Positions 24,896-37,200 of a stretch of 64,000 bases of DNA are shown piece after piece (position 1 is the stretch's first letter; the number at the start of each line of letters is the position of its first letter). The notes under the pieces are model-generated. The model had not been told where the DNA came from. It saw only the letters and a program-made list of their open reading frames with translations, and did not search any database. Source of the DNA: Branchiostoma floridae (taxonomy: Eukaryota; Chordata; Leptocardii; Amphioxiformes; Branchiostomatidae); NCBI RefSeq assembly GCF_000003815.2, contig NC_049986.1, positions 12,965,876-13,029,875 of the forward strand. Reading direction: 5' to 3'. The translations under genes and the position numbers were made by a program.

Positions 24896-25833
24896 GTAAG
24901 TACATCCGTTCCTGCTGTTGATACTTCATTCGTCATCGGCCACGATTGGTACGGTTTTCTTGCGGTGACAACATATCCGACACGTAAAGTATTTTCGTCC
25001 GCACAAAAGTGGGGAGGGGGGCGGTGATCAAAACATTACCCAAATTTGGATCGGACACCCTTATAATAACGGCTGCCGGCTGTTTCTCCAGTGTTTGATA
25101 GTTGATACAGTTGCGATACAGCATGAAAAGATTATCTCTTGAAGCGATGTAGAAAAGAACTAATGCAGAGAATAGAATGAGTGAAGGAAAATATTGAAGG
25201 GTGAAAGAATGAATGAATTGTATGACCAACTTCCCTGCGTATTGAGAAACATGATCAAAGTACGTACAAGCCATAGTCTCAAACTCCAAAGGAGTTCCCA
25301 AATTTCCTATTTGAGCTGACCTATTCCATATATGGGCATTCACCTGTCACCCATGTTGGGTGCAGACAGCCAAAGGAGTTTGATTGACAGTGTTACCATA
25401 GAAACGAACCACAAGGGGCGGGGCCAGGACAGCTGACAGGGAAGTGCCATTCCTGATGTGGAATCCCAAAATAGGAATCTTCAGAGTTTTCACATCAGGG
25501 CGCCACTGGGTCATTTGGTTTGTAGGATTGGTTGAGTTTTTTGGGGGGCAAACTGGGCAAGGAAAAGTCGGTATAAAAAGTCAGTAAATTTCAATGTTTA
25601 TTCATGTATTTTACTATTTTTCTGCATTTTGTATGATCCTTGGTATGGCATACAGTGATACACTGTGCGGATACAGCATGCTTTGAAAATTTGCCAAAGA
25701 TGTCTTGTATGAATCAAGGGTTCAATTAATTTGGGATGTTACAATGACAACATGCAGGACAAACATGCAGATTAATGAGTGAAAGTTCTACTTGTGAAAG
25801 TTGTATTTTGTATAATTCCATTTTCTCCAGACC

Positions 25834-28800
25834 ATGCCCAACACCATGATGACGTGGCCCCCTGCGGAGGTTGACCTGTGGCTCTCCCTCCCCGACAGCA
25901 TCCTTCTACACGTCTTCTCCTTCTTAAACTCTAAAGAAGTCGCCAAGGCTGGCATCACGTCCAAGAAATGGCACCGTGTATCGCAAGACGATCTTCTGTG
26001 GAAGGATCTGTTGTACTCGGAGTTTTCCGTGTCCAGAACGATACCCATGGCTCCGTTTAAATCGTCCTGGTGGTCAGAGTTCCGCAGACTACATTATCTG
26101 TCGCCGGTGGCTCTGACAGAGACGCTGAAGGAACACACGGACCAGGTTTTACACGTCAGCTTCTCCCACAATGGGAACATGTTCGCTTCAAGCTCCAAGG
26201 ACGGTTTTATTAAGGTGAGACAGTATTGGAGATAAAAACTAGTAATGAATTATGAGTTGAATGTGTGAATGAATAATTTGTAGCTTGCTTAAACTCAACT
26301 GACATTCCTGTTAGTCTGTTGTTTTTGAAAGGGGAAGGAAGACTGGATAAACAGATTTCACATGTTGTTAATTTTTGGCATGACTTAATTGCAGGTAAAA
26401 AAATGTTTTGATGCCTGCAAACCTCTCTCTGTGACAGTGTGACTTGAGCTTGTCTCCAGGATCTATGTTGTATCTAACTTAGGGAGAAGAGATCTTGTGT
26501 CCTTGGGGAAGGCACTTTACATATGTTTCCTCACATATACCAATCACCAGTTTAGGGTTGTCCTCTTGGATGGGATGTAAAGCGTAAGGTCTTGTGTTTG
26601 AAAAGAGGCACATCTTGATGTTCATGCCCTGTTCATGTTACTTGAAGTGGCCTTTAGGTCTTGTTTTGTTATTACAATGGGTTAAAGAGAAAGTAGTGTA
26701 AGAAGTATCTTGTGGCCTGCCCTGTACAGGTGTGGACGGTATCCTGGCCATGTCAGGTGAAGTACAGTGCAGACATGAAGAAGCACAAGTGGAAGTACAC
26801 CCAGTTCTCCCAGTTCAACAGTCTGGACACACTCCTGCTGGTGTCAGGGGTGCACTTTGGGCCACACAGCACCTCTGGGGAGATCGCTGTCTTCTCTTTA
26901 CAAGGTACATGTCTTTAGGTTTTCTTATACATGTATGTCTTACTCTAAGGTCGTTGTTCTCAATGTTGTTTCTTGACTTTTTTTTTTTACAATGATAAGA
27001 AGACCATATACCGTATGTACAAAATGCAATTGGATGTGTTTACCATATGCAATTGGATTTGTTTACCATATGCTAGGCATCCTTACTGTAACTACCGTAA
27101 ATGCAGAAACATTGGCGGTGGTTTAATGCGAATTTAAAACCACCGCAAACATTTTTTCATGGCATTAAGAGACTACAGTGCATGGTGCTACCGCGAAATT
27201 AAAACCACAGCAAAAAGTCAATTTTCCCACTACCGCAGAATTAGATCTCCGCAAACTTACATGCATTTACAGTATATTGTGAAGTGTATACTTTATTTGC
27301 TACATTCCTGACTGTGCATGCACATTTTATTTTCACAGTACTTGATGAAGAAATGTTGCCTTTCGTGAAAAATTTTGGGTGCCTTCAAATTTTACAATGA
27401 TAAGGGCTAACAGTCACACTGCTGTTTATAGAAATCTAAACATAGAGACCATAGCACGGATTCACCATATAGGTATTTGCTTATCATATGAGTCATCAAG
27501 TAGAAATAGATGCTTTAAAGATGTGAAATTTCAATCCCAAGTTAGGCTAACTTTTTATTCAATTGTTGTGTGACTTGAATGTCTCTATGTTGTGTTTTCG
27601 GAAAGACGAGTTCATGTTACAAGCGCGGGTGTTGAACAAGCCGTACGACATTTTCGGCACGTGGCTGGATGATTCGTACCTGCTGTCAGGGAACCTGCAC
27701 TGGCTGGGAGACTCCACATGTTCTGTACTGTGGCTGAACAAGGCCACACAGGAGGTGGACTCAGAACAGGTCAGGAGGTCTTCTGTTGTCTCAGATGTAA
27801 ATATGGCATTTATCTGGTAATCCAGCAAACAACACTACATCTGTGTATCAATCCATGATGCAGTTAAGTGTTCCAATAAGGGACAGAAAGTACTCTTTGA
27901 ATGCATGAATATCAAATCTTTTTAGATAGTGTTCTGAACACGGAAGTCTCTCAAGTTTTCAGTTTTGGCAGTATTACCAATACCAGTATTTCTATTCAGC
28001 AAGAAGTCATGGGAAGGTCTTTTGGTCCTGCTTCATATATGACTGTATCATTCTTCCCAGGTGTCAGTTGTGATGCGGCTCTTCAGATTCCGTAATTTCA
28101 ACTCCAGCACGATACGTATGGTAACAGTTGCCGACTGCAGCCGTTTCCTTACCGATGTGGCCTCGACAGCAAACACTCACAGGCCTGTGGGCCCCTGCCA
28201 GCCCATATCGGAGGAGGAGTCACCTGGTATGAACACTGCGGCTAGCCAATCAGAGGAAAGTGCAATAACACATCGGTGTGGAACCAGTGATGGGGACATG
28301 GGGACAGAATGTACCTGTGGAGGGGGGGTGCTTAACACAGACTTTGGTGGTGACAGTAACACACATAAAGGAAGCGGTGATGGTACGGCTACTGAAAGCG
28401 ATACAGACAATAAGGATGACAGTGTCATTCCACTCGCTAGAAAACAATCAAATGTTAACTTAGCTGCAAATACTGCAAGCCAAGAACAATCCCACAATGC
28501 AATGCAAGATGATGATGATACTCACGATGGCAGTGAAAATGTTGGGCCAAATGTTTGGGAACAGTACCGCGAGCGAACAGTCGGAGTAGCTGGGCCTTCC
28601 CATGAGGCAACTGCAGGGCCTTCCCATGATGCATCTGCAGGGCCTTCCCATGAGGCAACTGCAGGGCCTTCCCATGATTCAGCTGCAGGGCCTTCCCAAC
28701 ATGCCATGGGCCCTGACGACCTGTTCTATAACTACTACTACGATGAAGAGAGTGATGAGATGTGGGTGGATTATGACTACCTCCCTCATCAGGAGCTCCT

Positions 28801-31800
28801 GCCGCGGGCTTCGTACTACCCATCTCCGCAGAAGGAGAGTCCGACACAGAGAACGAAAGAAGGTGCGAGAAGTCAGAACAGCTTCTCTAGTGGTGCTAGC
28901 CACAGCGGGGAACACAGCGAGCTTCTGGCCTCGTACGATAACATCGATGTGGCGTACAGAGATCACGGCGGGCGACCGTCGGCAAGCGATAAGTACCTCA
29001 TCTTCACAACAGGCAGTGAGACTTACACACCACACCAGATAGGTAGGGTTCATCTTCAGTAATGATCTTCAACTACAAATATGATTGTTTTACTGATTTA
29101 TCTATTTGTATGTTAGTATGAGTCCAGCATTCTTGACAAGCTGCATAATTGATAGCAACAAATCAAATCCTCAGTATGGAACGTCGTTGTTGTCGACAAA
29201 AACCTAGGAGAATTTTCCGAGTGCATGGAGTCTATGAGCTACATGCATATATGGTATTTGTCTGACTTGTTTGATCTCAAGACTTACTGATCATGAATAC
29301 AAGGCAAACACTCTACCTACTTGGCCATTGCACCAGTATCCTTAGTTTGATGTAAACTTTTCTTTAACTTCTCATTGCTTGTTTGTCTGTAGGTATAAAG
29401 AGGATCCGCCCCCAGCAGAAGGTGATGAAGGACCCTAAGACCCTGCTGCAGGAGAACGCGCTGCACGGCTTCCACGGGATGGACGGACAGGACCTGGTGG
29501 AGTTCGACAGCGTGGATCAGATCATCGAGCTTCACGGACACATCATCGGCATGGGCCTGTCTCCTGACCACAGGTAAGGGTGCTGTAAACTAGATCATCG
29601 AGCTACACGGACACATCATCGGCATGGGGCTGTCTCCTGACCACAGGTAAGGGTGCTGTAAACTAGATCATCGAGTTACATGGTCACATCATCGGCATGG
29701 GCCTGTCTCCTGACCACAGGTAAGGGTGCTGTAAACTAGATCATCGAGCTACACGGACACATCATCGGCATGGGGCTGTCCCCTGACCACAGGTAAGGGT
29801 GCTGTAAACTAGATCATCGAGCTACATGGACACATCATCGGCATGGGGCTGTCTCCTGACCACAGGTAAGGGTGCTGTAAACTAGATCATCGAGCTACAC
29901 GGACACATCATCGGCATGGGGCTGTCTCCTGACCACAGGTAAGGGTGCTGTAAACTAGATCATCGAGCTACACGGACACATCATCGGCATGGGGCTGTCT
30001 CCTGACCACAGGTAAGGGTGCTGTAAACTAGTAATCTCCAAGCAGATTCCTCCGGTGGCATTAAAACAGTAACATAAGCTGGGGAAGGAATTAGCCAGCA
30101 AAGGAGGATAATTGGCCACCATGTTTTAATGCCACCGAAGGAATCTGCTTGGAGATTAGTAAACTAGATCATCGAGCTACACGGTCACATCATCGGCATG
30201 GGGCTGTCTCCTGACAACAGGTAAGGGTGCTGTAAACTAGATCATCGAGCTACACGGACACATCATCGGAATGGGTCTGTCTCCTGACCACAGGTAAGGG
30301 TGCTGTAAACTAGATCATCGAGCTACACGGACACATCATCGGCATGGGCCTGTCTCCTGACCACAGGTAAGGGTGCTGTAAACTAGATCATTGAGCTACA
30401 CGGACACATCATCGGCATGGGCCTGTCTCCTGACCACAGGTAAGGGTGCTGTAAACTAGATCATCGAGCTACACGGACACATCATCGGCATGGGGCTGTC
30501 TCCTGACCACAGGTAAGGGTGCTGTAAACTAGATCATCGAGTTACACGGACACATCATCGGCATGGGGCTGTCTCCTGACCACAGGTTAGTTGCCTATAC
30601 ATCATAACAAAGGGGTCAACCTCCCTGATGAGGAGATACATCGGGCCTAGTGCCCATCTCCACTTCTAAGCCCTAGCCACACATAAGTGCAAGCACTACA
30701 GCAGGGGGCTACTCCACTGGTAGTGGAGTGTAGTTACATGTAGCCTCTATACTCTTCCTCTTAGCAGAGAAAGAAGTACGTACTATTATAAGAGTCTTTG
30801 GTGCAAGTTAGGGCACTGCAAATTGTTAAACATTCATATCAATGTGATTTTGCCCTCAGATACCTGTTTGTAAACAGTCGTTCCTGGCCGGAGGGTTACA
30901 CGATACGAGAACCGTTAGAGCCTCCACCAATCGCAGAGCAGATAGAGATGCACGTGTTCGACTTAACCACGATGAGTCGCGTGGACAGAATATACACCAG
31001 CCACAAGGCAAAGACTCCCAACGACGAATGTTTCTTCATCTTCTTGGATGTTGCCAACGAATTTGTTGCAAGGTTTGTTTGATTTTGTACTTGTTTTTCG
31101 TTGGCAAGAGTCGAAGACCTAGAGTAGTGTTAGTGTGGCATAGCATGTTTGGAACGGCTGCATGTGTGTGGAAAGAAAATGCATGATTTTAAAAGTGTTT
31201 TAAATCTCTAAATGTTTGCTGTGGTTTTATTGTGGTTTCTTTGGTGGCCTCTTCCCATAAAATCATGACACGGTGAATGTATGATTTGTACTTCTATGGA
31301 AAAGCAGATATTTTCAAACTTACTGAAAAACCTCCTTTCCCCTCCCATAAAATCAAGTCACAATGAAAATAAATGAATTTACAGTATGCTGTACATGTTG
31401 TACAAATTTTGTAGCATATTATACAGACATTGCTACCCTATTTTGAGGTATTACTGTTCAGATAACATTGGCATATTAGATGAATATAATGCTAGACATA
31501 TTTGGAAAAAAATCCCTTTGTAATTTCTCTTTAAGACTTCTAAAAGTTGTGAATTTGATATTTCTACTTGTTGTAATCTTGTAAGTCAAGTTTTTATGTA
31601 TATAATTATCATTTCTTGAGTTCAGTTGTAACTCATTCATTGTGTCTCATTTTCCCCATCTCTAACAGTGGAGCAGAAGACCACAACGGCTACATCTGGG
31701 ACCGCCATTATAACACGCTCCTGGCGAAACTTCCACACACGGATGTTGTGAACTCCGTCGCCTTTAACCCCCAGGATCCCGAGATGCTCATCACCGCGAG

Positions 31801-31891
31801 CGACGACTTCACGCTCAAAGTCTGGAGGTCGCGGCGAAAACAACACGAGCATAAAGAACAGCAAGATACTCCGCAAACACCAAACCAATAG
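25834..31891 (+). CDS. FBXW5: F-box/WD repeat-containing protein 5
   Basis: Seven coding exons join in phase: 25834-26214, 26730-26904, 27606-27769, 28061-29042, 29393-29573, 30860-31072 and 31669-31891 (772 aa). FBXW5 is the substrate-binding subunit of an SCF-type (SKP1-CUL1) ubiquitin ligase, and vertebrate targets include SAS-6 and EPS8. An F-box (LPDSILLHVFSFLNSKEVAK, about 11-55) is followed by a first WD repeat (HTDQVLHVSFSHNG). Later conserved blocks are WKYTQFSQFNSLDTLLLVSG, NKPYDIFGTWL, KYLIFTTGSETYTPHQIG, GHIIGMGLSPDHRYLFVNSR, ECFFIFLDVANEF, and a last WD repeat with YIWDRHYNTLLAKL and ASDDFTLKVW. All match vertebrate FBXW5 in order. The protein is about 200 aa longer than the human one because exon 4 of the coding set carries a large acidic/Ser-rich insertion. 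The long exon ending at 29573 is followed by a minisatellite copied from its own 3' end. Confidence 0.95.
26400..26660 (+). mobile_element. SINE-like dispersed repeat
   Basis: Within FBXW5 intron 1 (coding), CTTGTGTCCTTGGGGAAGGC followed by ACTTTACA closely matches the tail of the SINE fragment at 9065-9185 (minus strand). No intact A/B-box head is seen here, so this is a tail fragment. Confidence 0.4.
27093..27274. mobile_element. Fold-back MITE with TACYGTAAATGCA ends
   Basis: The left end TACCGTAAATGCA is mirrored by TGCATTTACAGTA at the right, and the inner parts contain repeated GGTGGTTT / AAACCACC type inversions. The ends begin and finish with TA, as in Tc1/mariner-derived MITEs. It lies in FBXW5 intron 2 (coding). 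Confidence 0.6.
28595..28700 (+). repeat. Coding tandem repeat in FBXW5
   Basis: Five tandem copies of a 24 bp unit encode GPSHEATA, GPSHDASA, GPSHEATA, GPSHDSAA and GPSQHAM. The unit is a multiple of three, so the frame is kept. It lies in the acidic insertion specific to this FBXW5. Confidence 0.9.
29280..29340 (-). mobile_element. tRNA-like SINE head fragment
   Basis: On the minus strand TGGTGCAATGGCCAAGTAGG is followed by TAGAGTGTTTGCCTTGTA, resembling the A-box half of a tRNA-derived SINE. No B box is convincing. It lies just before the FBXW5 exon at 29393. Confidence 0.35.
29521..30590 (+). repeat. 73-bp minisatellite made from the FBXW5 exon donor junction
   Basis: Thirteen copies start at 29521, 29594, 29667, 29740, 29813, 29886, 29959, 30168, 30241, 30314, 30387, 30460 and 30533, all 73 bp apart except where a MITE is inserted (30032-30158). 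The first copy is the real 3' end of the FBXW5 exon. Each unit holds 53 bp of exon (ATCATCGAG...GACCACAG), the donor GTAAGGGTG, and about 10 more intron bases (CTGTAAACTAG). Copies are over 95% alike. The last has GTTAGT in place of GTAAGG. Reading through any donor gives a stop at once (CAC AGG TAA). Confidence 0.95.
30032..30158. mobile_element. Fold-back MITE inside the FBXW5 minisatellite, 9-bp TSD
   Basis: A 127 bp element with arms of about 40 bp. The left end TAATCTCCAAGCAGATTCC is mirrored by GGAATCTGCTTGGAGATTA. It is flanked by perfect 9-bp repeats GTAAACTAG (30023-30031 and 30159-30167), and the uninterrupted units show the empty site with one copy of that 9-mer. Confidence 0.95.
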
Positions 31892-31995
31892 CAGTTCAGA
31901 AAGCAGGAATTCTGCTACGTATTTGCTGCAACCTGCAAAATGCAATATTTTGGTCCTCTGCATCACTTGTTGCATCTCTGTTTGGCCAAATATTG

Positions 31996-32153
31996 TAATC
32001 TTCAAGCAGATCCTACTGTAGCATAAGATAGTATCAAAAGCTGGCAGAGGAGTGAAGCTGGCTTAGGAGTGTGTATGCAACTGGAGGAGACAGACCTCCT
32101 CTGGCTGGCTTTGATACTATCTTATATGCCATCGGGAATCTGCTTGGAGTTTA
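31996..32153. mobile_element. Fold-back MITE, TAATCTYCAAGCAGAT family
   Basis: A 158 bp element. The left end TAATCTTCAAGCAGATCC is mirrored by GGAATCTGCTTGGAGTTTA, and inner arms GATAGTATCAAAAGC / GGCTTTGATACTATC pair. Flanking 9-mers CAAATATTG and CTAAAATTG agree at seven of nine positions, a decayed target duplication. It lies in the FBXW5 3' UTR. Confidence 0.8.
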
Positions 32154-32252
32154 CTAAAATTGTACATTTGTACTGAGGAGTCTGAGATTACTATACATAC
32201 TAGCAAACAGAATTGACTTTACTGCTGAAAATATAAGTTTTCAATATAGTGG

Positions 32253-32258
32253 AATAAA
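32253..32258 (+). terminator. Candidate FBXW5 poly(A) signal
   Basis: AATAAA lies about 360 bp after the FBXW5 stop codon. A second AATAAA is at 33298-33303, so two alternative 3' ends are possible. Confidence 0.5.
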
Positions 32259-34252
32259 GAAATGTTTTTGTTTTAAAGCTAGAATACTTTTCTAATGCTG
32301 AAAAACAGTATTATGTTACAGTGTTGTGTTGTTCATGTTGACAGGGTCTTGTGTGTTGGATAGAGATTAAAGTGTTATAATCCTAGTTTGAGTTGAATAT
32401 TGAGGGCTGTTTGTTATAAAGGTGAAGGAAGCCATTGGATTGGGAGAGAAAATATTTCATCATTTGAGATACATGTACTTCTTACAAATCAATGCAAATG
32501 TCTTATGAATGCTTCTGTATTTCACATTTCTCTGCTTCAGTCCTTATTGTTAAGAATGTTCAGGTTTTCCTGGTCTTAATTTAAGCAATTCTATTTTTGC
32601 TTTTTGACCCTCTGTTCTCATAGTAGAAACACAAAGTAAAAGGCCTTAGAACCAAAATCTCATAATCTAGTAAACCAAAATTTAAAATAAAACAGACTCG
32701 TTGCACTTGATTCTCTGTAAATATAATTTGATTTCAGAGCTATCTCTTACTAGGGATATACAAATTTTACTTCTGTAGAAAGTAGATATATAATTTGACC
32801 CACAACTCACTCTGAACAGAGATCTATGAATGTACTACAGCCTGAGTTATATATGTACCACTGCTATGAAATTGTTGCAGATGTATTACATTGATACAAA
32901 GAAACAGCAAGGAACTGGCCACTGTTTTTGTTAACCCTTTCTACTCTAGGGGTGCTTCAAGGTGTCAGATTAGTACTGGAGTCTTGGGAACTTAGAGTGA
33001 GAGAGGTTAAATGCAGTTGAAGGAAAATAAAGAGTTTGTCAGTGGTAACCTTTTTGATTTTGTTTTTATTTGTTTCTCAAGACACCTTAGTGTAATTTTA
33101 GACACTAAATTTCACTTTATTACAAAATCATTTTTTATTAATGCAAACGAAATTATTGTTTTTTTTTATCCTTATCTTTCCATCAATGGAAACAGCGGTT
33201 TGTTCCAAGCCCATTTGTATTTTATGAGATGTTTACTTAATTGTTGATTGATCACAATTTGTACATTGATGTATATGCACAATGCTAATCTCAAAGAAAT
33301 AAAACCTTCAAACAATGCCATGACGCTTGTTGCTTCTTCTTCCACTTAGCAAACTGTAATCATGTTCACTTCTGTTTTATGTTCCTTCACAGCCGTTTTG
33401 GTGTATCTTTAAATATTTGCCCATTCCTTCTTTTAGTAACGACATCATCATACATGTTTTGCCTTTGCAGTTCTCCATATAAAAAAGCTAGCTAAAGTTC
33501 CCCGTACATCAGAAAAAGGGGGCCAACCTCTTTATATGTACATGTACATACAACTGATATTAGCCTCAACATGGCCTCTCGAATCAATAGTAAAAATATT
33601 CAAATACAATCCAATCTCTACAACTGGATAAAAACATATTTACTTTCGGATGTCTAACCTTCATAAGCGTATAGCAAAAATAGTCACATAGATAATGTAT
33701 TTCCATGCCTTTCATATGTTGTAGTGTATTTACCATGAAATAGAGGTATATATACATACAATTGATATAATCCTCAACATGGCCTCTCAAAGTTTTAATC
33801 TATAGTAGAAATAGTCATGTAGATATAATGTTTCCATGTGTTGCATATGTTGCAGTGTATTTATCATGGAACCTTTCATTCGTTATTTACCATCATATCA
33901 TGAGTACTTATACATTACTAAGTAAGTCAAAGTCAAAGATATTTGTGACATTCGCTTGAAGTTTAAGTTTATGTGTTATTTAAGAAATAAACTGTCTGGT
34001 TGAACTGCTCAATAGACTGCGGGAAAGGAGGGTATTGAAGATAATGCGAAGTGTTTTATAATATTGTTTCTTGAAAAATGTCTGGAAAAATTTACATCTT
34101 CAAATCGCCAAGTACAAGTAGATAATGTGCATATAATCTTTCTCCATCCCTATGCCTTACATATCTCTATCTCTCTATATACATTGCATATGGGGTAGTT
34201 ATCATACTAGTATACACAATAGCCACACAAATATAACAATTGTTATGTCAAG
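32259..34252. other. Intergenic DNA between FBXW5 and the VWA receptor
   Basis: The two genes converge here. The stretch is AT-rich with no coding exon. A pair of similar segments with ATATAATCCTCAACATGG / GATATTAGCCTCAACATGG near 33560 and 33765 suggests a local duplication of roughly 200 bp. Confidence 0.45.
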
Positions 34253-37200
34253 TTAGACATACACATTTTCCATGACGTTTCTCTTGCTGAAGGTGCTGTT
34301 CTGCATGTTGGCATCGGTGGGTTCCGCAGGCATGTTGACATACAGGGGTTCCTCTGGGGCGGGGTCCCCGTGACCTGCCGCCTCCTGCCAGCGATTGGTG
34401 GGCACATTCTCCGCGTTCCCAAAAGCTGGGTTGGTGAACACAAACTCTCGTGGTCCAAGTTCTTCTCTCTATAAAATAAATATAAAAAGTCATTATTGTG
34501 AATTCAATCTGGGATGTTGTAATCAACATTGAAAGAAAATACACATACAGAATATATTTATTTAGAAGCACGAAAAAACAATAAAAGATGACGAGAAAGT
34601 CAATTTTTGCAAGCTAACGCACAATACATTCATTTTCAATGTCACAGATGTTCTATTGTGTCTTTGGGGTTCTGAATATAAGGACATTGAATACATTTTG
34701 AAGATTGTTATACACAACTTGAGGTTGAATAGCTTGACTACATCCACACACAAAACACGAGTATTGTATTGTTGTGCCTTGCATTATATGTACATATATA
34801 TTGGTGCAAATTAATCAGTTAGAAAAAGACAAACCTCGAAGGGATCATCCTGAACTTCTGGCTCATCTTGATGTTCACGACACTTGATCACCAGCACAAT
34901 GATAACCAGTATGATGAGGAGGAGAAGAGCGCCCCCTACTCCTCCGGCAATGTAGTACACCGTGTTGGTCGGTGTAACTTTCTTAGTTTCGACGGTTGCT
35001 GTTGTGGTGTTTTGAAGTTGAGCAGTTGCAATTGGTGTCATTATTTGTGTAGTTGATGATGTTGATGTCATCGGAAGTTGTGTAGTTGCTTTTGATGTCG
35101 TCAGACGTTGTGTAGTTGCTTTTGACGTCGTCAGACGTTGTGTAGTTGCTTTTGATGTCATTGGATGTTGTGTAGTTGCTCTAGATGTCGTCAGTAGTTG
35201 TGGAGTCTGACTTTGTGTGCTGGAAGGTTCCACAGTAGGTGGCCTTGGAGATGACGGTAACTCAACTGCAAAGGGTAATAGAATGTGTTACGTTGTCGTT
35301 ATTTGATTGTTACATCCAACCAAACTACCTACCAGCCCAACCCAACCAACCGAACACACACACCCCTCACCAACCAATTACCCACATATCAACCAACCAA
35401 AAACCCACACACCGACCGACTGGCCTACCTACCAACAGACCAACCATGATAAAAGCACTCTACTTGACAGCGGTATGACTGGTACACAAAGATATTACTC
35501 TCCAAGCAGAGGCTGATGGGGAAATCGTAACGTTTTTTTCTTATATGCTATCTTTTTCTGTCGGCTATCCCCAACAACGACAGAAAAAGACGGCATATAA
35601 AAAAAAGATCACGATTTTCCCCAGCAACCTCTGCTTGGAGAGTACAAAGATATAGCCAGTCGACATGACTGCAGAATGTACTCACTGATTTCCCTCACTC
35701 TTTCCACCAGAAGGTCCCGGATGCTGTTGATAACAGAATAAGTACCGACCTGGAAGACCCTGTCTGTATCCCCGGCCACTGCTTCTAGTTGGTCCCTATT
35801 CACGCTGGGACCCACTCCAATGGAAAAGGCAATTATGCCTGAAAATATGGATGAAAAAAAATTAGAGAAACATGAATTAGGCATTAAGAAAGACAGGTCA
35901 ACAAAGGTCCATGTAGCAACGGTATGTAGACATCTAACGGTTTAAATGAAATCATGCTTTCTAGCAAATAAGAACTACTCTGAAAAAGTTACTTTAAATA
36001 GAATATTCCTCTTGCTCAACATTTGATACAATATGTAGGTTTTCCCGGGAAGAATTCTTACCTGATGCTCGTAAGGCATCAATAGCTGGGGCTAAGACAG
36101 TAGTAGGGTTGTCGTGGGCCGATCCGTCTGTCATTAACACCGCAATTCTGGGTATCCCCTGCGATAGTGGACGCGCTCCTTTGGCTTCGGTAAAGCTTGT
36201 GTTGACCAGGTAGTTGATGACTTGTCCCAATAAGGTTCCGCCTCCTCTGTGATATAAAACATTGACAGAGATATACTTATACTTATCATCAGAATAGAAT
36301 AAAATAAATAAATAGATAAGTAAGTATTTTCCGTCAACCATGATTTTGAATCGTCCCAATACTGTACAAAATAAGATGTATTGATCAACCCTGTACCCTA
36401 TCTTATAATCACCTTCCTTAAGCTTATTTCTCCCTTTTCTTTTTAACCCTTATAATTCCCCCTCCCCATGTCGTCTACCAGTCTCACCTCTGTGGGATAT
36501 TCCCGATGGCTTGCTTCAAAGACGCCTTGTCCGAGTAACCGTCTAGCGGGAATTCCTCCGTAAAAAAGGAACTAAACTGAACTACACCTACCAAGGTGAA
36601 ATAAAAGAGAACGTTTCTTTAGCGTTTACTGGAATATTGTATTCTATTTGGGTACTTTCTGGACTTTCACTTTATGGAAATTATTTGCTATGTTTCTGTG
36701 TACTCTAAATGTCATCTCATATTCATTACAAGCCTGATTAAATCTCGCTTATAGCAGCCCGCCAAACATCCGCTGGCTCCCTAGTTACAGCCCTGGACAG
36801 CGGAGTTTGTGTTACACAGCCTAATTCATTACTGAACACTCAAAACTACTTAATACCAAACAGTTATCTGTGATGTTACTTACCTACGCGTGTGAAGTCC
36901 GCAGCTATGTCGAACGCATCCACAACTTGACTGATGAAAGATTTGGCCCTAACAAAGTCGTCAGCGCTGATGCTACCGGACCCGTCTAGCACGAACATGA
37001 TGTCTCCGGCATCGCCAGAAGCTAGGAGCAGAAAAACAAGTCACGGAAAACTTCTCCTATGGCTCTAATTATCTTCATGAGAAATGCAGATATTGTTTTG
37101 GGTGTGTCTATGTGTTTGTATGTCCGGATTTCTGTTGTCAGCATAAATGAAGAACCTCTTTATATTTGGTATTTGGGTAGGTGTTGCGAAGCCAAGTCGA

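Noticed and set aside
24712-24921. 69-codon ORF overlapping the FBXW5 leader exon
   Set aside because: It reads through the strong donor at 24896 and ends soon after. It is better explained as untranslated leader sequence.
28177-29053. Open frames in other phases of the large FBXW5 exon
   Set aside because: They come from the same low-complexity insertion read in the wrong frame. The FBXW5 frame alone joins both neighbours in phase.
29521-30590. CRISPR-like appearance of the regular 73-bp repeats
   Set aside because: There are no unique spacers between repeats, the units are directly contiguous and contain exon sequence, and the genome is animal.
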